Shown: positions 14,973-23,141, counted from the stretch's first letter. The stretch is 24,211 nt of DNA from Xanthobacteraceae bacterium (GCA_030037105.1 JASHRY010000247.1:1-24211); one strand, 5' to 3'. The notes: generated by a model not told the origin, from the letters alone. Program-made: numbers and translations.

Positions 14973-15797
14973 ATGACCAACTCGCACCTTGTGCTCTCAT
15001 TCGGCGACCCCCGGTGCCGCGCGGTGGGCCTCAGTGGAGGAAAGGGCGCGAGCCTCGCGGCCATGATGCAGGAGGGTATGCCGGTCCCTCCTGGGTTCGT
15101 CGTAACCTCGACGGCGTTTGTCGCGGGGGTTGACGAGGCACGGCTGCACGAATGCTGTCGTGCCGGCGACATGTCTGGCGCTCGACGGATCGTCGCGGCC
15201 GCGAAGCCTCCGGCGGCCATGGTTGCCGAGCACTATGCTGTGCTCTGCGGCCCTGTCGCGGTGCGATCGTCGGCCTGCGCAGAAGATTCCGAGGCGGCGA
15301 GCTATGCCGGCCAGCAGGCGACCTATCTTAATGTCAATGGACTTTCCGCCGTCCTTGAAAAAATCGTCGAGTGCTGGCTGTCGTTCTTCTCCGACCGCGC
15401 GATCTTCTATCGCGCCGAGAAGGGCTCCATGGACGACATCGCCATGGCCGTCATCGTCCAGCAGATGATCGATTCGAAGAAATCCGGTGTGCTTTTCACC
15501 ATTGACCCGGTGCACGGCCGCAAAGACCGGATCGTCGTCGAAGCAACATTCGGTCTCGGCGAGAACGTTGTCGATGGCGGGCATACGCCCGACCACTACG
15601 CATTGGATCGCAAAGGGACGATCAAGCGCAGCAACATCGTCGGCACGCAGGTCCTCAACGAGAGCGAGTTGAAGCGACTGGCGGAGATGGGGCGGAAGCT
15701 CGAGGAGATGCACGGCTGTCCGCAGGATATCGAATGGACGTTCGACCAGAACGGCGACCTTTTCTTCCTGCAGTCCCGCCCAATCACCACTATCTAA
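14973..15797 (+). CDS. PEP/pyruvate-binding ATP-grasp protein (PEP synthase N-terminal domain alone; phenylphosphate synthase beta-like)
   Basis: This 274-aa protein is the ATP-grasp domain (PPDK_N) of PEP synthase as a free-standing polypeptide. Motifs are VGLSGGKGASLA (18-29), VAVRSSACAEDS (95-106), the metal/ATP strand SGVLFTIDP (171-179) and the terminal IEWTF with LQSRPIT (253-272). It would phosphorylate His530 of the preceding protein, using ATP and releasing AMP and phosphate. Canonical domains are about 330-350 aa; here the helical insert between the first and second motifs (about 50-93) is shortened. I chose the ATG at 14973; a TTG at 14958, directly after the upstream stop, would add five residues. 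The gap to its partner is 15 bp, so the two are clearly co-translated. Confidence 0.88.
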   Translation: MTNSHLVLSFGDPRCRAVGLSGGKGASLAAMMQEGMPVPPGFVVTSTAFVAGVDEARLHECCRAGDMSGARRIVAAAKPPAAMVAEHYAVLCGPVAVRSSACAEDSEAASYAGQQATYLNVNGLSAVLEKIVECWLSFFSDRAIFYRAEKGSMDDIAMAVIVQQMIDSKKSGVLFTIDPVHGRKDRIVVEATFGLGENVVDGGHTPDHYALDRKGTIKRSNIVGTQVLNESELKRLAEMGRKLEEMHGCPQDIEWTFDQNGDLFFLQSRPITTI

Positions 15798-15861
15798 AAA
15801 CCGCCTACGCTTGACTCTGCTGGCGGGTCCGGCGCAAACCAACCGAAGGCATGGAACAAAG

Positions 15862-16731
15862 GTGCCACCGCTTCGCTACGTAAGACCGACCGGACTTCAG
15901 GAGGCGATCGCATTCCTTCAGGAAGACGGCGCCGCTGCCGTGTTGCTCGCGGGCGGCACCGACCTGGTCGTGGGACTGCGCAACGGCACCGTCACTCCAC
16001 GCGTGATCGTTGACGTGAAGCGCACCAAAGACCTGCCGCCGGTCATTGCCAAAGCGGATCGCTTCCTCACAATCAGCGCGACGGTGGCAATGCGCGATGT
16101 CGAGAAGAACGAGATCGTGCGTGCGCACTTTCCGGCGCTGGCCGAGGCCGCGGCCGTAGTGGGCTCCATCCAAATTCGCAATCGCGCCACCTTGGTCGGG
16201 AATGTCTGCAATGCTTCTCCGGCCGCGGACACCGTCCCGGTCCTGGCGGTGTATGGCGCGCTGGTGAAGGTGCTTGGCCCGCGCGGCGAGCGGTTCGTCC
16301 CGGTCGTCGATTTCATACAGGGCAACAGGCGCATCGCGCTTGCTTCCGGCGAGATTGCCACCGCTTTGCACATTCCGTTCCCGGATCGGCCCTTCGGCGC
16401 CGCGTTTGCCCGAATTACCCGGCGGCGCGGCGTTGATTTGGCCACCGTGAATCTTTGTTGCGGCATCGACGATGACGGCGTGACGACATTTGCATTCGGC
16501 GCAGTGTCGCCGCGGCCCCTGCTGTTGAGCGACACCGACGGCGTACTCGCCGATCCGTCCGCGCGAGCCGAGGCCAAGGCGATCGCGCTCGACGCAATGA
16601 TCGCGAGTGCCTCTCCCATCACCGACGTGCGTGGGAGCGCGGAATATCGCCTGGCGATGCTCGGCGTGTTGGCAAAGCGCGCGCAACGCTGCGCTGCCGC
16701 AAGACTTGCAAACGGAAGGACGCATGGTTGA
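15862..16731 (+). CDS. FAD-binding subunit of a second molybdenum hydroxylase
   Basis: This 289-aa PCMH-type FAD-binding subunit has LLAGGTDLV (28-36) and IQIRNRATLVGN followed by NASPAAD (103-123), the two flavin loops of the xanthine dehydrogenase/CO dehydrogenase medium subunit. I start at the GTG at 15862, which gives the usual family N-terminus (PLRYVRPTGLQEA) and length. A TTG at 15811 would add 17 unrelated residues and has no ribosome site. It follows the ATP-grasp gene after 64 bp and overlaps the next subunit by eight bases. It is closer to the family consensus than the FAD subunit at 9322-10134, so the two hydroxylases are not recent duplicates. Confidence 0.92.
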   Translation: MPPLRYVRPTGLQEAIAFLQEDGAAAVLLAGGTDLVVGLRNGTVTPRVIVDVKRTKDLPPVIAKADRFLTISATVAMRDVEKNEIVRAHFPALAEAAAVVGSIQIRNRATLVGNVCNASPAADTVPVLAVYGALVKVLGPRGERFVPVVDFIQGNRRIALASGEIATALHIPFPDRPFGAAFARITRRRGVDLATVNLCCGIDDDGVTTFAFGAVSPRPLLLSDTDGVLADPSARAEAKAIALDAMIASASPITDVRGSAEYRLAMLGVLAKRAQRCAAARLANGRTHG

Positions 16732-19537
16732 CGCGCGTACAGTCAACATAACTGTCAATGAGCGCCGCCATTCGTTGACTGTTGGTTCGAACACCATGTT
16801 GCTGGACCTGCTCCGCGACACCTTGCGGCTGTGCGGTCCGAAAGAATGCTGCAGCGTGGGCGAGTGCGGTGCTTGCACGGTGTCCGTGAACGGCCGCACT
16901 GTAAACTCATGCCTCATGCTGGCCGTGGAAGCGGACGGCGCCGAAATCGTCACCATCGAGGGGCTCGGCAATGGCGGGCTAGACCCGCTGCAACAGGCCT
17001 TCATCGATGAAGGTGCGGTGCAATGCGGGTTTTGCATCCCGGGCATGCTGATGTCGGCCCAGGCGATACTCGACGAAGACGCCGATCCTGGCGAAGAGAA
17101 GATTCGCGAGGGCCTGTCAGGCAATCTTTGCCGCTGCGGCGGCTACAATCGGATCGTCAAGGCTGTCCGCTCGGCGGCGAAAGCCGGCGCAAGCGGCGCG
17201 CGCGCGAAAAAGTTCGCCGGCAGCGATGGCAGGCGCAGCCCCCATCCGTCTGACGATGTGGTCAGACGCGATGGAAGAAACGCCAGAACCTGGGTCGGTG
17301 CTGATGTCGGGCGTTTCGGCGGCCGGGAACGGGTGACCGGGCTGCAGCAGTTCCTTGCAGACATTTCTCTTAAAGACATGCTTTACGTTAAACTTGTCAC
17401 TCTCGACGTGGCTCGAGCGCGTATCATCTCTATCGATACTGCCGCGGCTTATGCTCTGCCCGGTGTGGTCGACGTCATAACCGCTGACGATTTACCGAAG
17501 CCGATGCCGCGGTTCGGGCCGGTCTACAAGGACAGGCCGATCCTCGCCGCAGGCGAAACAAAATACCACGGCGAGCCGGTAGCGGCCGTGGCGGCGGAGG
17601 CGAAAGAGACGGCGGAACTGGCGGTTTCGCTGGTGCGTGTCGAATACGAGACGTTACCTGCTGTTTTCTCGGTGGCGGGAGCGCTGGCGCCGGACGCGCC
17701 GTTGGTGCAGGAGCCGGCGCTGCGCGCCGGCGATCCGCTGGCCGGCACCAACATCCTGAAAGAGCGGCGATTCGGCTGGGGCGACGTTGCCGCCGGGCGT
17801 GCAGATCTTGTCGTTGAGAATTCCTATTCATTCCCGATGGTCACGCATTTCGCGATCGAGCCTCACGGCTTTATTTCCTGGGCCGACAAAGACGGTTTGA
17901 AAATTTGGAGTCCGGTCCAGCATCCGTTCCTGCTGCAGAGGATCATGGCGGAACTCTTCGATCTGCCTTTGACGCAGGTGCGCGTGTTTGCTCCGGACCC
18001 GGGCGGTGGTTTCGGCGGCAAGCAGAATCCCAAGCTCGAGCCCCTGGTGACGCACCTGTCGCTGCGCACCGGCCGTCCTTGCCGGCTGGTGCTCAGCTTG
18101 GAGCAGACGTTCCAGGCGGTTCGGCGCGCGGCGGCGGAGATTCACGTCCGTACCGGCTTCACGCGATCCGGCGATCTGCTCTTTCAGGATGTCAAGTCCG
18201 ACTTTCTGATCGGAGCCTACGCCGACATTGCCGAACGGGTCATGACCAAGTCGAACTACCTGGCTTGCGGCCCATATCGGACCCCCAACGCGAGAATTCA
18301 TGCGCGGGCGATTCTCTCGCACACGACGCCGAGCTGCGCGTTTCGCGGCTTCGGCGCACCGCAAATTGCTTGGGCGGTGGAGTCGCAGATGGATGCAGCC
18401 GCCCGCGAGCTCGGCCTCGACGGATTGCAGATCCGCATGCGCAACCTTGCGGGCAAGGGCGACGAAATCGTGCGCGGCGACGTCCCGGCGGACGGCGACT
18501 GGCCGGAATCGGTGCGGCGCGCCGCGGAAGCGATTGGCTGGAACGCCCCGCTTGCTTCGGGGCGTGGTCGCGGCATCGCCGTCGGCATCAAATCGGGCGC
18601 CACGCAAGGTCTGTCCAACGCGATAGTGCGGCTGCTCGCCGACGGCAGCGTCATCATCTATGCCGGAACGTCTGACATGGGACAGGGGGCGCGGACGATC
18701 TTTGCTCAGCTCGCGGCGGACGAGCTTGGCGCGCCATTGGCGAAAGTATCGGTGGTGATGGGGGACACTTCAGTCGTGCCCTTCGATCTGCAAACATCTG
18801 CAAGCCGATCGACGGTTTTCATGGGCACCGCCATCTTTCGCGCATGCGAGGATATCCGCGAGCAACTGCGCGAGATGGCCGCCGAACTGCTCGGGCTTGC
18901 CAAGACCGATGTGCGTGTGGCCGGCGGCATGGTCGAACTTCCGCACCGGACGGTGTCGATTGCCGAATTTATTGCGGGCAAGCTTGGCGGCTGGAACGGC
19001 GAACTGATCGGCCGCGGCCGCATGCGAAAACCGGTCGTGCCCGACCATCCGCTGGGCGGGACGGCGGCCTTTTTTGAGTTCAACTGCACCGCGTTTGAGG
19101 TCGAGGTGGACGCTGACACCGGCGAAATTCTCATCCACAAGCACGTCACCGTCGGCGACGTCGGCAAGGCGCTCAACCCGCTCCAGGTGGAAGCGCAGGA
19201 TGAGGGCGCAGCCATTATGGGGCTCGGTCACAGCCTTATGGAACATATCATTCTTGATGACGAGGGACGCATCCGCAATCTTGGCGCGTTGGACTATCGG
19301 ATCCCGACGACCAAAGATGTGCCGCTGGCGCTGAAGGCGCTGAGCGTTGAGAACGAGGACGGCCCGGGGCCGTACGGATCAAAAGGAGTGAGCGAGGGTG
19401 CGTTGCTCTGCACGGCCCCGGCGCTTGCTGCGGCTGTGACCCAGGCGACCGGCGTCGTCATCAGGGATCTGCCGCTGACGCCGGAGCGCGTGTGGAGGGC
19501 CATACAGGGGAGTCGGCGAGCGAAGAGCAGTCCGTAG
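16724..19537 (+). CDS. Fused [2Fe-2S]-molybdopterin subunit of a second molybdenum hydroxylase
   Basis: This 937-aa fusion joins the iron-sulfur subunit (about 1-155) to a complete molybdopterin subunit (about 195-937), the arrangement of Desulfovibrio aldehyde oxidoreductase. Cluster ligands are Cys43, Cys48, Cys51 and Cys63, and then Cys101, Cys104, Cys136 and Cys138. The Mo part has GGGFGGK (427-433), RGFG (541-544), GQG (653-655) and GSKGVSE with catalytic Glu891. The linker at 156-195 is Ala/Arg-rich and polar. The start at ATG 16724 follows GGAAGGA and overlaps the FAD gene; an upstream extension to 16607 is a shadow of that gene. The substrate is unknown, and purines, N-heterocycles and aldehydes are all possible for the family. 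Confidence 0.93.
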   Translation: MVDARTVNITVNERRHSLTVGSNTMLLDLLRDTLRLCGPKECCSVGECGACTVSVNGRTVNSCLMLAVEADGAEIVTIEGLGNGGLDPLQQAFIDEGAVQCGFCIPGMLMSAQAILDEDADPGEEKIREGLSGNLCRCGGYNRIVKAVRSAAKAGASGARAKKFAGSDGRRSPHPSDDVVRRDGRNARTWVGADVGRFGGRERVTGLQQFLADISLKDMLYVKLVTLDVARARIISIDTAAAYALPGVVDVITADDLPKPMPRFGPVYKDRPILAAGETKYHGEPVAAVAAEAKETAELAVSLVRVEYETLPAVFSVAGALAPDAPLVQEPALRAGDPLAGTNILKERRFGWGDVAAGRADLVVENSYSFPMVTHFAIEPHGFISWADKDGLKIWSPVQHPFLLQRIMAELFDLPLTQVRVFAPDPGGGFGGKQNPKLEPLVTHLSLRTGRPCRLVLSLEQTFQAVRRAAAEIHVRTGFTRSGDLLFQDVKSDFLIGAYADIAERVMTKSNYLACGPYRTPNARIHARAILSHTTPSCAFRGFGAPQIAWAVESQMDAAARELGLDGLQIRMRNLAGKGDEIVRGDVPADGDWPESVRRAAEAIGWNAPLASGRGRGIAVGIKSGATQGLSNAIVRLLADGSVIIYAGTSDMGQGARTIFAQLAADELGAPLAKVSVVMGDTSVVPFDLQTSASRSTVFMGTAIFRACEDIREQLREMAAELLGLAKTDVRVAGGMVELPHRTVSIAEFIAGKLGGWNGELIGRGRMRKPVVPDHPLGGTAAFFEFNCTAFEVEVDADTGEILIHKHVTVGDVGKALNPLQVEAQDEGAAIMGLGHSLMEHIILDDEGRIRNLGALDYRIPTTKDVPLALKALSVENEDGPGPYGSKGVSEGALLCTAPALAAAVTQATGVVIRDLPLTPERVWRAIQGSRRAKSSP

Positions 19538-19741
19538 ACGCCGCCCAGCGCCGGCGACTGACGAAATCGGAGGTACGGCAGGAACAGAGGCTTCACCAGC
19601 CTGCTTACGACCATACAAATCGGCGAAGCAGGGCGACAGAGATTATGTTCGGTTGCATTCTCATTATTTTTTGTTGCCCAATCGGCGTCTCGAGGGCACG
19701 GCCGAACGCTCGCGCATGCCGGCAGACGGAGGGAGGCTTTC
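19538..19741. other. Intergenic region before the Gfo/Idh/MocA gene
   Basis: This 204-bp gap contains an AT-rich patch at about 19641-19675 but no -35/-10 pair with acceptable spacing and no hairpin before the T-run. A 35-codon frame from ATG 19645 overlaps the next gene and lacks a ribosome site, so I do not call it. The strong GGAGGGAGG just before 19742 belongs to the dehydrogenase. Confidence 0.4.
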
Positions 19742-20986
19742 GTGAAAGATGATGCATCAATCGCCCAGCTGCGACTCGGGCTGATCGGCAGCGGATTCAT
19801 AGCCAATTTTCACCTCCAGGCGCTGGTCGCGGTCCGCCACGTCACTGTCGCGGGTGTGTATAGTCCGACCGCTGCGCATCGTGAGGCGCTGGCCGTCACG
19901 GCCAATGCGCTGGAGCTCGGTCCTTGCCGGCCGTTCCCCTCGCTGGAGGCCATGCTGGTCTCCGGCGCGATCGACGCCGTTTGGATCACCGTGCCGAACT
20001 TTGCCCGCCTCGACACGATGCGGGAGATCAACCATCTGGTGAAATCGGGACGGGCGAAGATTGTCGGCGTGGCCTGCGAAAAGCCCCTGGCGCGCACGCT
20101 CGCCGAAGCACGGGAAATGCTGCGGCTTGCCGAGGACGCCGCCCTTCTCCACGGCTATCTGGAGAACCAGGTGTTCTCCAGCGCGGTCCAACGCGGCAAG
20201 GACATTGTCTGGCGTCGGGCCGTCCCGATCAGCGGCCGGCCTTATCTGGCCCGCGCGGCCGAAGAGCATAGCGGCCCGCACATGCCCTGGTTCTGGCAAG
20301 CCCGGCAGCAAGGCGGCGGTGTTCTTTCCGACATGACCTGTCACAGCGTTGAGGTCGGGCGTTTCCTGCTGACCAAACCCGACGCGCCGCGCGACGACCT
20401 CAAGCTCGTCAGCGCCAGCGCCACGGTGGGTAATCTGAAATGGACGCGGCCGAAATATGTGGCGAAGCTCAAGCGCATGATGGGGATGGAAGTCGACTAC
20501 GGCAAACGGCCGGCGGAGGATTTCGCCCGTGGCGCGCTGGTCTTCCGCGATTCCGAGGGGCATGAAGTCATGGTAGAGGCAACCAATTCCTGGGCCTATG
20601 TCGGCGCCGGACTGCGCATTCTGATCGAGCTCCTCGGCCCCGAATATTCGATGGAGTTCAGTTCTCTGAGCACAGGGCTAAAGGTATTTTTCTCGCGCGA
20701 CGTGACCGGCGGCCAAGGTGAGGATTTGGTTGAGAAGCAGAATGCCGAGCAAGGCTTGATGCCAGTAGTCGAAAACGAGCCGGACATTTACGGCTATATC
20801 GGCGAGGACCGCCACATGGTCGATGCATTTCGTCACCGCCGCCGTCCGCTGGAGACTTTCGAGAACGGTGTAGCGGTAGCTGAAATGCTGATGGCACTCT
20901 ATCGTTCGGCAGAAATAGGCCGAGTCATCACCTTGCCGGCGCCAGAATTGGAGACCTACGTACCGTTCATTGCCCGGGCACAGTAA
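19742..20986 (+). CDS. Gfo/Idh/MocA-family NAD(P)-dependent oxidoreductase
   Basis: This 414-aa dehydrogenase has the N-terminal Rossmann fold GLIGSGFIAN (13-22) and the family signature CEKPLA (112-117), with the catalytic-type Lys in EKP. The C-terminal domain holds GGGVLSDMTCHSVE, matching the G-x-x-x-D-x-x-x-H region of the family with a likely catalytic His. Members usually oxidise or reduce sugar and cyclitol hydroxyls, or reduce imines and pyrrole-type rings (biliverdin reductase). The GTG at 19742 follows GGAGGGAGG. It is longer than the usual 330-390 aa. It is the last gene of the catabolic operon before tRNA-Gln. Membership in the same pathway is inferred from orientation, since a 204-bp gap precedes it. 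Confidence 0.9.
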   Translation: MKDDASIAQLRLGLIGSGFIANFHLQALVAVRHVTVAGVYSPTAAHREALAVTANALELGPCRPFPSLEAMLVSGAIDAVWITVPNFARLDTMREINHLVKSGRAKIVGVACEKPLARTLAEAREMLRLAEDAALLHGYLENQVFSSAVQRGKDIVWRRAVPISGRPYLARAAEEHSGPHMPWFWQARQQGGGVLSDMTCHSVEVGRFLLTKPDAPRDDLKLVSASATVGNLKWTRPKYVAKLKRMMGMEVDYGKRPAEDFARGALVFRDSEGHEVMVEATNSWAYVGAGLRILIELLGPEYSMEFSSLSTGLKVFFSRDVTGGQGEDLVEKQNAEQGLMPVVENEPDIYGYIGEDRHMVDAFRHRRRPLETFENGVAVAEMLMALYRSAEIGRVITLPAPELETYVPFIARAQ

Positions 20987-21104
20987 AATCCAAACCTGAA
21001 AGTCCGGAATTTGCCGACCAGAAACTCGGGCGTGCCAACATACCCCGCGGAAATGTCGGCGGTTCTCACACACCACGAAATCGCATAGCAGAGACTGCAT
21101 TCGC

Positions 21105-21179
21105 TGGCTGGGGCGGGAGGATTCGAACCTCCGCATGGCGGAATCAAAATCCGCTGCCTTACCACTTGGCTACGCCCCA
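21105..21179 (-). tRNA. tRNA-Gln (anticodon TTG)
   Basis: On the minus strand a complete cloverleaf is visible. The acceptor stem TGGGGCG pairs with CGCCCCA (21173-21179 with 21109-21115), and the anticodon stem GCGGA/TCCGC encloses the loop TTTTGAT with anticodon TTG. The T-arm carries GGTTCGAATCC, and the 3' CCA is encoded (21105-21107). The 75-nt length and TGGGGCG start are typical of alphaproteobacterial tRNA-Gln. Its 3' end points toward the catabolic operon. Confidence 0.96.
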
Positions 21180-21279
21180 ACGCGCCCGCACGTGTCGCGA
21201 GGCGACGCAAGCGGAACATAGCGAGGCGACCGTCGCCGATCAATGCTGGCCATGCGCTGACGGCAATCTCTCGCCCTGT

Positions 21280-22878
21280 TCAGCGATCCCGCTTGACCCC
21301 GTCTCGGCTCTCCACTTCCCGCTTTCGCGGATTAGCCGACGGAAACGGCGCCAGCAGCTTTCTTGCAAGAAAGATACGCAAATTGATTTCATGCATTCCG
21401 GAGCGACCGAACGAAAACGACGGCAGTTCCTCGACGGATGCGAAAATTCTCCGCACGCGCGACTCCATATCCGCCGGGATGTTGCGGCCGATGACGAGTG
21501 CGTCCCGGCCCAGCAGCGACTTTCCCGCAATTTGAAAGTTGAAATTCTTGCCGTTTCCGATCACCACGACCGGCAGCGCGCCGTCGAGCGCCGCATCGAT
21601 TCTGCCGGCGTAAAGCCAGTTCGGGGCAACAATGAACATATCCTTGCGATCGAGATAACCGCGGGCCTTGAGCTCGGCATAGAGCGGAGTCCACTCTACC
21701 GATTCGAGCGTCGGGTCGCCGTACCTGAAGGCGCCGGGAAACAAGAGCTTGCCGAAACCGGTCGCCGCCTGGCCGACCACGATCGCCGCCAACACGACGA
21801 ACAACGCGGCGGAGGCGATCGCCCAACGACGCGGCCATACATCCGCGCTCGCCGCACGATCGAGACGGGCGCCGAGGATCGGGTAGAGCATCATCCAGCC
21901 CGGCATCGACCAATGCGGCAGAGGCTTATCGCCCCAAAGCGGAATAACGGTGAAAAGCACGATCGTGGGCAGGCCCAGGCACAGGCAATACCAGGACCGC
22001 TCCTGCTTGCGTCCCGCCCGCAAAGCATGCCACGCCGCGACGATCAGCGGCACGAAGATCCAAGGCAGTATCCAAACCGCTTGGCCGGCGGCATTGGCAA
22101 GCGCATTGCCGACGTGAAGGCCGCCCTGAGGGATGCCGCGGCCGCCCTGATACATGAAAGAGGCCCATGCGTGCCGCGCGTTCCAGATCAAAACCGGTGT
22201 AAACACAGCGAGCGCGATGAACGCTCCCACCCACGGCGCCGGATGGAGCAGGACACGCCGGCGTGCAGGTACACTGACGAGATACAAAAGGAGACCGAAC
22301 GCGAACAGCACGGCGTGATACTTCGACAGGCCTGCAAGCCCGATGCAAAATCCGGCGACAATCCACGTCCGCCATGGCGAAGGCGCGGCGGCGACGGCAA
22401 AGAACGCATTCGCCAGGACCAGCGCCGCAGCAAGCAGAAAAAAAACGAGCGGTCCGTCCGGAACTATGAAACCGCCGACGGATACCGTGAAGAATGCCGA
22501 CAGGTTGAGCGCCAATACCGCCCACATCCCTGCCCAGTCACCAAACAGCCGACGCGTGAGAAGATAAAGGAGCCACGACGAGCCGGCGAATAAAACGATG
22601 AACGGCAAGCGCAGCGCATGACCGTGGCCAAGAATCGGCATGAACGCATGCACGATCCAATAATGCAGCGGCGGGTGATCGAAATAGGAGAGTTGCAGGT
22701 GCCGCGCGTTGGCGATCGTGTAGCTTTCATCGACGGCAAAGCCGAGCGTAGCCGCCAGGATGAGCCGGAAGGCAAGGCAAACAACGATAATGCCCAACAC
22801 CGCCGCATCGGGGTTGTGACGAAAAGAGAGAAGATACTTGCGCCCGAGCCCGTTTTGCCAAAAGTGCCGACCCATCAT
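21280..22878 (-). CDS. GT-C family membrane glycosyltransferase (ArnT/PMT-like, glycosyltransferase family 39)
   Basis: This 532-aa inner-membrane protein has about ten or more hydrophobic helices in its first 390 residues and a C-terminal soluble domain. The first extracytoplasmic loop carries the GT-C acidic motif DESYT (Asp50-Glu51), then YFDHPPLHYW (65-74), typical of ArnT/RgtA-like enzymes that use polyprenyl-phosphate sugars. It would transfer a sugar to a lipid or envelope glycan on the periplasmic side. Two ATGs in tandem (22878 and 22875) are possible starts. It stands alone, divergent from the acyl-CoA dehydrogenase. The acceptor is unknown. A long open frame on the opposite strand is a GC-skew shadow. 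Confidence 0.88.
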   Translation of the reverse strand: MMGRHFWQNGLGRKYLLSFRHNPDAAVLGIIVVCLAFRLILAATLGFAVDESYTIANARHLQLSYFDHPPLHYWIVHAFMPILGHGHALRLPFIVLFAGSSWLLYLLTRRLFGDWAGMWAVLALNLSAFFTVSVGGFIVPDGPLVFFLLAAALVLANAFFAVAAAPSPWRTWIVAGFCIGLAGLSKYHAVLFAFGLLLYLVSVPARRRVLLHPAPWVGAFIALAVFTPVLIWNARHAWASFMYQGGRGIPQGGLHVGNALANAAGQAVWILPWIFVPLIVAAWHALRAGRKQERSWYCLCLGLPTIVLFTVIPLWGDKPLPHWSMPGWMMLYPILGARLDRAASADVWPRRWAIASAALFVVLAAIVVGQAATGFGKLLFPGAFRYGDPTLESVEWTPLYAELKARGYLDRKDMFIVAPNWLYAGRIDAALDGALPVVVIGNGKNFNFQIAGKSLLGRDALVIGRNIPADMESRVRRIFASVEELPSFSFGRSGMHEINLRIFLARKLLAPFPSANPRKREVESRDGVKRDR

Positions 22879-23141
22879 TCATTCCGGTAATCGAGCGTCC
22901 GATCCTTGTAAAGCTGCGCTCGGAATTGGTCGCCTGCGGACAACAAGGTTCCGCCCCGCTTGTCGGCCGGCGCCGCACCAGCGGCGCTTGGCTTGCGGCT
23001 GACCGCCAAGCCCCATAGGCAGAGCGGCCGGCACCATATATTGATGTCCGATGGCCTCGACCCCGCGCCGGCCCGGTACCGGGTCGGACGGTCGCCGCCC
23101 TACCGGACCGGCGCGGAGCGTTCAATCTACGGAGGAGACCC
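22879..23141. other. Divergent intergenic region
   Basis: This 263-bp region separates the glycosyltransferase and acyl-CoA dehydrogenase starts and must contain both promoters. It is GC-rich, contains the 12-bp palindrome CCCGGTACCGGG (23072-23083) and ends with GGAGGAG (23131-23137), the ribosome site of the dehydrogenase. Open frames on both strands here lack family-like sequence. No convincing promoter pair was found. Confidence 0.4.

Noticed and set aside
16607..16723. Upstream extension of the [2Fe-2S]-Mo subunit
   Set aside because: It lies entirely within the FAD subunit gene in another frame, and the ATG at 16724 has a good GGAAGGA site and gives the normal N-terminus.
15805..17124. 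Long minus-strand open frame (439 codons) opposite the FAD and [2Fe-2S]-Mo genes
   Set aside because: It spans two well-supported genes with diagnostic flavin and cysteine motifs on the other strand; its own translation has no recognisable family features.
19645..19752. 35-codon frame beginning MFGCILIIFCCPIGV before the Gfo/Idh/MocA gene
   Set aside because: It has no ribosome site, overlaps the start of the next gene and has an Arg-rich tail typical of chance translation.
21166..22593. Long plus-strand open frame (475 codons) opposite the glycosyltransferase
   Set aside because: It starts inside the tRNA, is rich in Arg, Gln and His without any domain, and is the complement of a clear membrane protein gene.
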